Of a stretch of 64,000 nucleotides of DNA, positions 63,208-64,000 are shown piece by piece. Made by a program: the position numbers and the translations under genes. The DNA is from DATAXI01 sp963756185 (lineage in GTDB: Bacteria > Verrucomicrobiota > Verrucomicrobiia > Chthoniobacterales > Chthoniobacteraceae). Positions within the stretch are counted from its first letter, which is position 1. The number at the start of each line of letters is the position of its first letter. A model generated the notes under the pieces. That model saw only the letters and a program-made list of their open reading frames with translations. It had not been told where the DNA came from and searched no databases. The stretch lies in NCBI GenBank assembly GCA_963756185.1, contig CAVWMS010000003.1:186001-250000 (forward strand), given 5' to 3'.

Positions 63208-64000
63208 CTACTGCGACTTCTCCTCTTCCAAAGTCACCGCCGCACTGTCAAAGCGGCGCGTAAAGGTGAGCGGGATGCCCGATTGCATCCACTCGCTGCC
63301 CGTGGCCGTTGTCTTCGCGCCCGCGGCAAGCCGCGGCGTATCATCCCCGGGCGGCAAATTGATCTCCGCCAGCTTGTACGATTTGTCCGGATCGAGTCCG
63401 GACACCGGTGCGGTGACGGAAACAGGCCGCGAGGTCGTCCCCGTTTCATACGCCAGCACCAGCGCCCGCGAGCGATCCTGGCTCACATAATTGAGCGACG
63501 GCGTCTGCGATTCGAACGGCGACCCGTGCCGGTATTGGTCGCCGAATTGCACGATGTCCCGCACGCCCTTGTACGCCGCGATGCCGGTCTTCGCCGCCGC
63601 CTGGTATTCCGGCTCGGACTTGCGCGGATCGATCTCCATGCCGAGCTGCCCCATCATCGCCACGTCGAACCGGAACTTCGGCTTGTAATCGCCCGAGTGG
63701 GTAACATGGCAGGTTGCCGCGATGGCGGGCAGGTAAGTCGAGTAATTCCATTGCGCGCCCAGCCGGTACATCGGGTCGGTGTTATCACTTACCCAGAAGG
63801 TATGGCTGAACTCGAGCGCGCCATAGTCGGCCCGCCCGCTGCCCGAGGCGCATGCCTGAAAGTCAACGCCGGGATGTTTCTCGACCAATTTCTTCAGCAC
63901 GCCATAGTAACCGGCCATGTAACGCGGCAGCAATTCGCCTTCGCGGTTCGGCGCGAGATAGGGCGAGTACGGATTGTGGATGTCGCTGTTGCAATCCCAT
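63208..64000 (-). CDS. GH36 alpha-galactosidase, 5' end outside window
   Basis: The C-terminal ~263 residues of a GH36-type alpha-galactosidase run from the right edge to the stop at 63208. At the edge WDCNS contains the nucleophile position (the family KWDxN motif), and FWVSDNTDPMYR contains the acid/base Asp. Between them CASGSGRADYGALE is the family's substrate-binding loop. The last ~80 residues form the beta-sandwich C-terminal domain (SVTAPVSGLDPDKSYKLAEI). It would remove terminal alpha-galactose from oligo- and polysaccharides. The start and N-terminal domain are outside the window. Confidence 0.88.
   Translation of the reverse strand, partial: WDCNSDIHNPYSPYLAPNREGELLPRYMAGYYGVLKKLVEKHPGVDFQACASGSGRADYGALEFSHTFWVSDNTDPMYRLGAQWNYSTYLPAIAATCHVTHSGDYKPKFRFDVAMMGQLGMEIDPRKSEPEYQAAAKTGIAAYKGVRDIVQFGDQYRHGSPFESQTPSLNYVSQDRSRALVLAYETGTTSRPVSVTAPVSGLDPDKSYKLAEINLPPGDDTPRLAAGAKTTATGSEWMQSGIPLTFTRRFDSAAVTLEEEKSQ

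Overview
The window looks like a chromosome segment of a GC-rich, LPS-bearing bacterium of the PVC group, most likely Verrucomicrobiota. The reasons are the combination of an outer-membrane toolkit (LpxL/HtrB-type acyltransferase, LolA-like carrier) with McsA, McsB and ClpC, secreted beta-helix proteins carrying an N-terminal LEARIAPA motif, FucP-type sugar transport and plant-polysaccharide enzymes (GH88/105-like, GH36, GalM). This assignment is an inference from gene content; no rRNA gene is present.

Layout. 1-6.4 kb: a giant secreted beta-helix/Ig-like protein running off the left edge, an lpxL-like and lolA-like pair, an AraC/alkyltransferase protein and a subtilase-like exoprotein. 6.5-12.6 kb: ilvE-type aminotransferase, then mcsA-mcsB-(duplicated ClpC N-domain gene)-clpC, an arginine-phosphorylation proteolysis operon. 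12.7-18.1 kb: two small membrane proteins, a large PAS hybrid kinase, a LysR regulator. 18.2-24.1 kb: gpmI, pssA and psd, a rhodanese/NifU-like/SufT iron-sulfur group, and bpt. 24.2-38 kb: AIM24, pyruvate kinase, FucP-like permease, MsbA-like ABC exporter, class III aminotransferase, an orphan nuoA, a second PAS hybrid kinase and an FAD oxidoreductase. 39-50.2 kb: the most unusual part. An STN-repeat protein, an uncharacterised exoprotein and a Pmp-like beta-helix protein are each preceded by a copy of a ~100 bp dispersed repeat. Facing them is a minus-strand five-gene cluster: a tandem secretin-core-like protein, histidine kinase, response regulator, BlaI, and a BlaR1/M56 protease whose expected penicillin sensor is replaced by two STN-like domains. 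50.4-57.5 kb: ptsN-like, ClC channel, rhomboid-like protein, aroE, glnS, dodecin, then tRNA-Phe. 57.8-64 kb: secreted carbohydrate enzymes, a broken ORF6N gene, an acyltransferase, a membrane glycosyltransferase and a GH36 alpha-galactosidase running off the right edge.

Two patterns cut across genes. First, at least 13 intergenic sites carry short arrays of a 7-nt unit; every variant fits one degenerate heptamer, roughly WTYMGMA. Second, many otherwise well-conserved genes (lolA, gpmI, pssA, psd, nifU-like, the Dabb gene, the response regulator, galM) contain single-base frameshifts, densest at 18.9-22.8 kb. This pattern looks more like consensus error than gene decay, and the affected genes are annotated as whole genes with the approximate shift points given.
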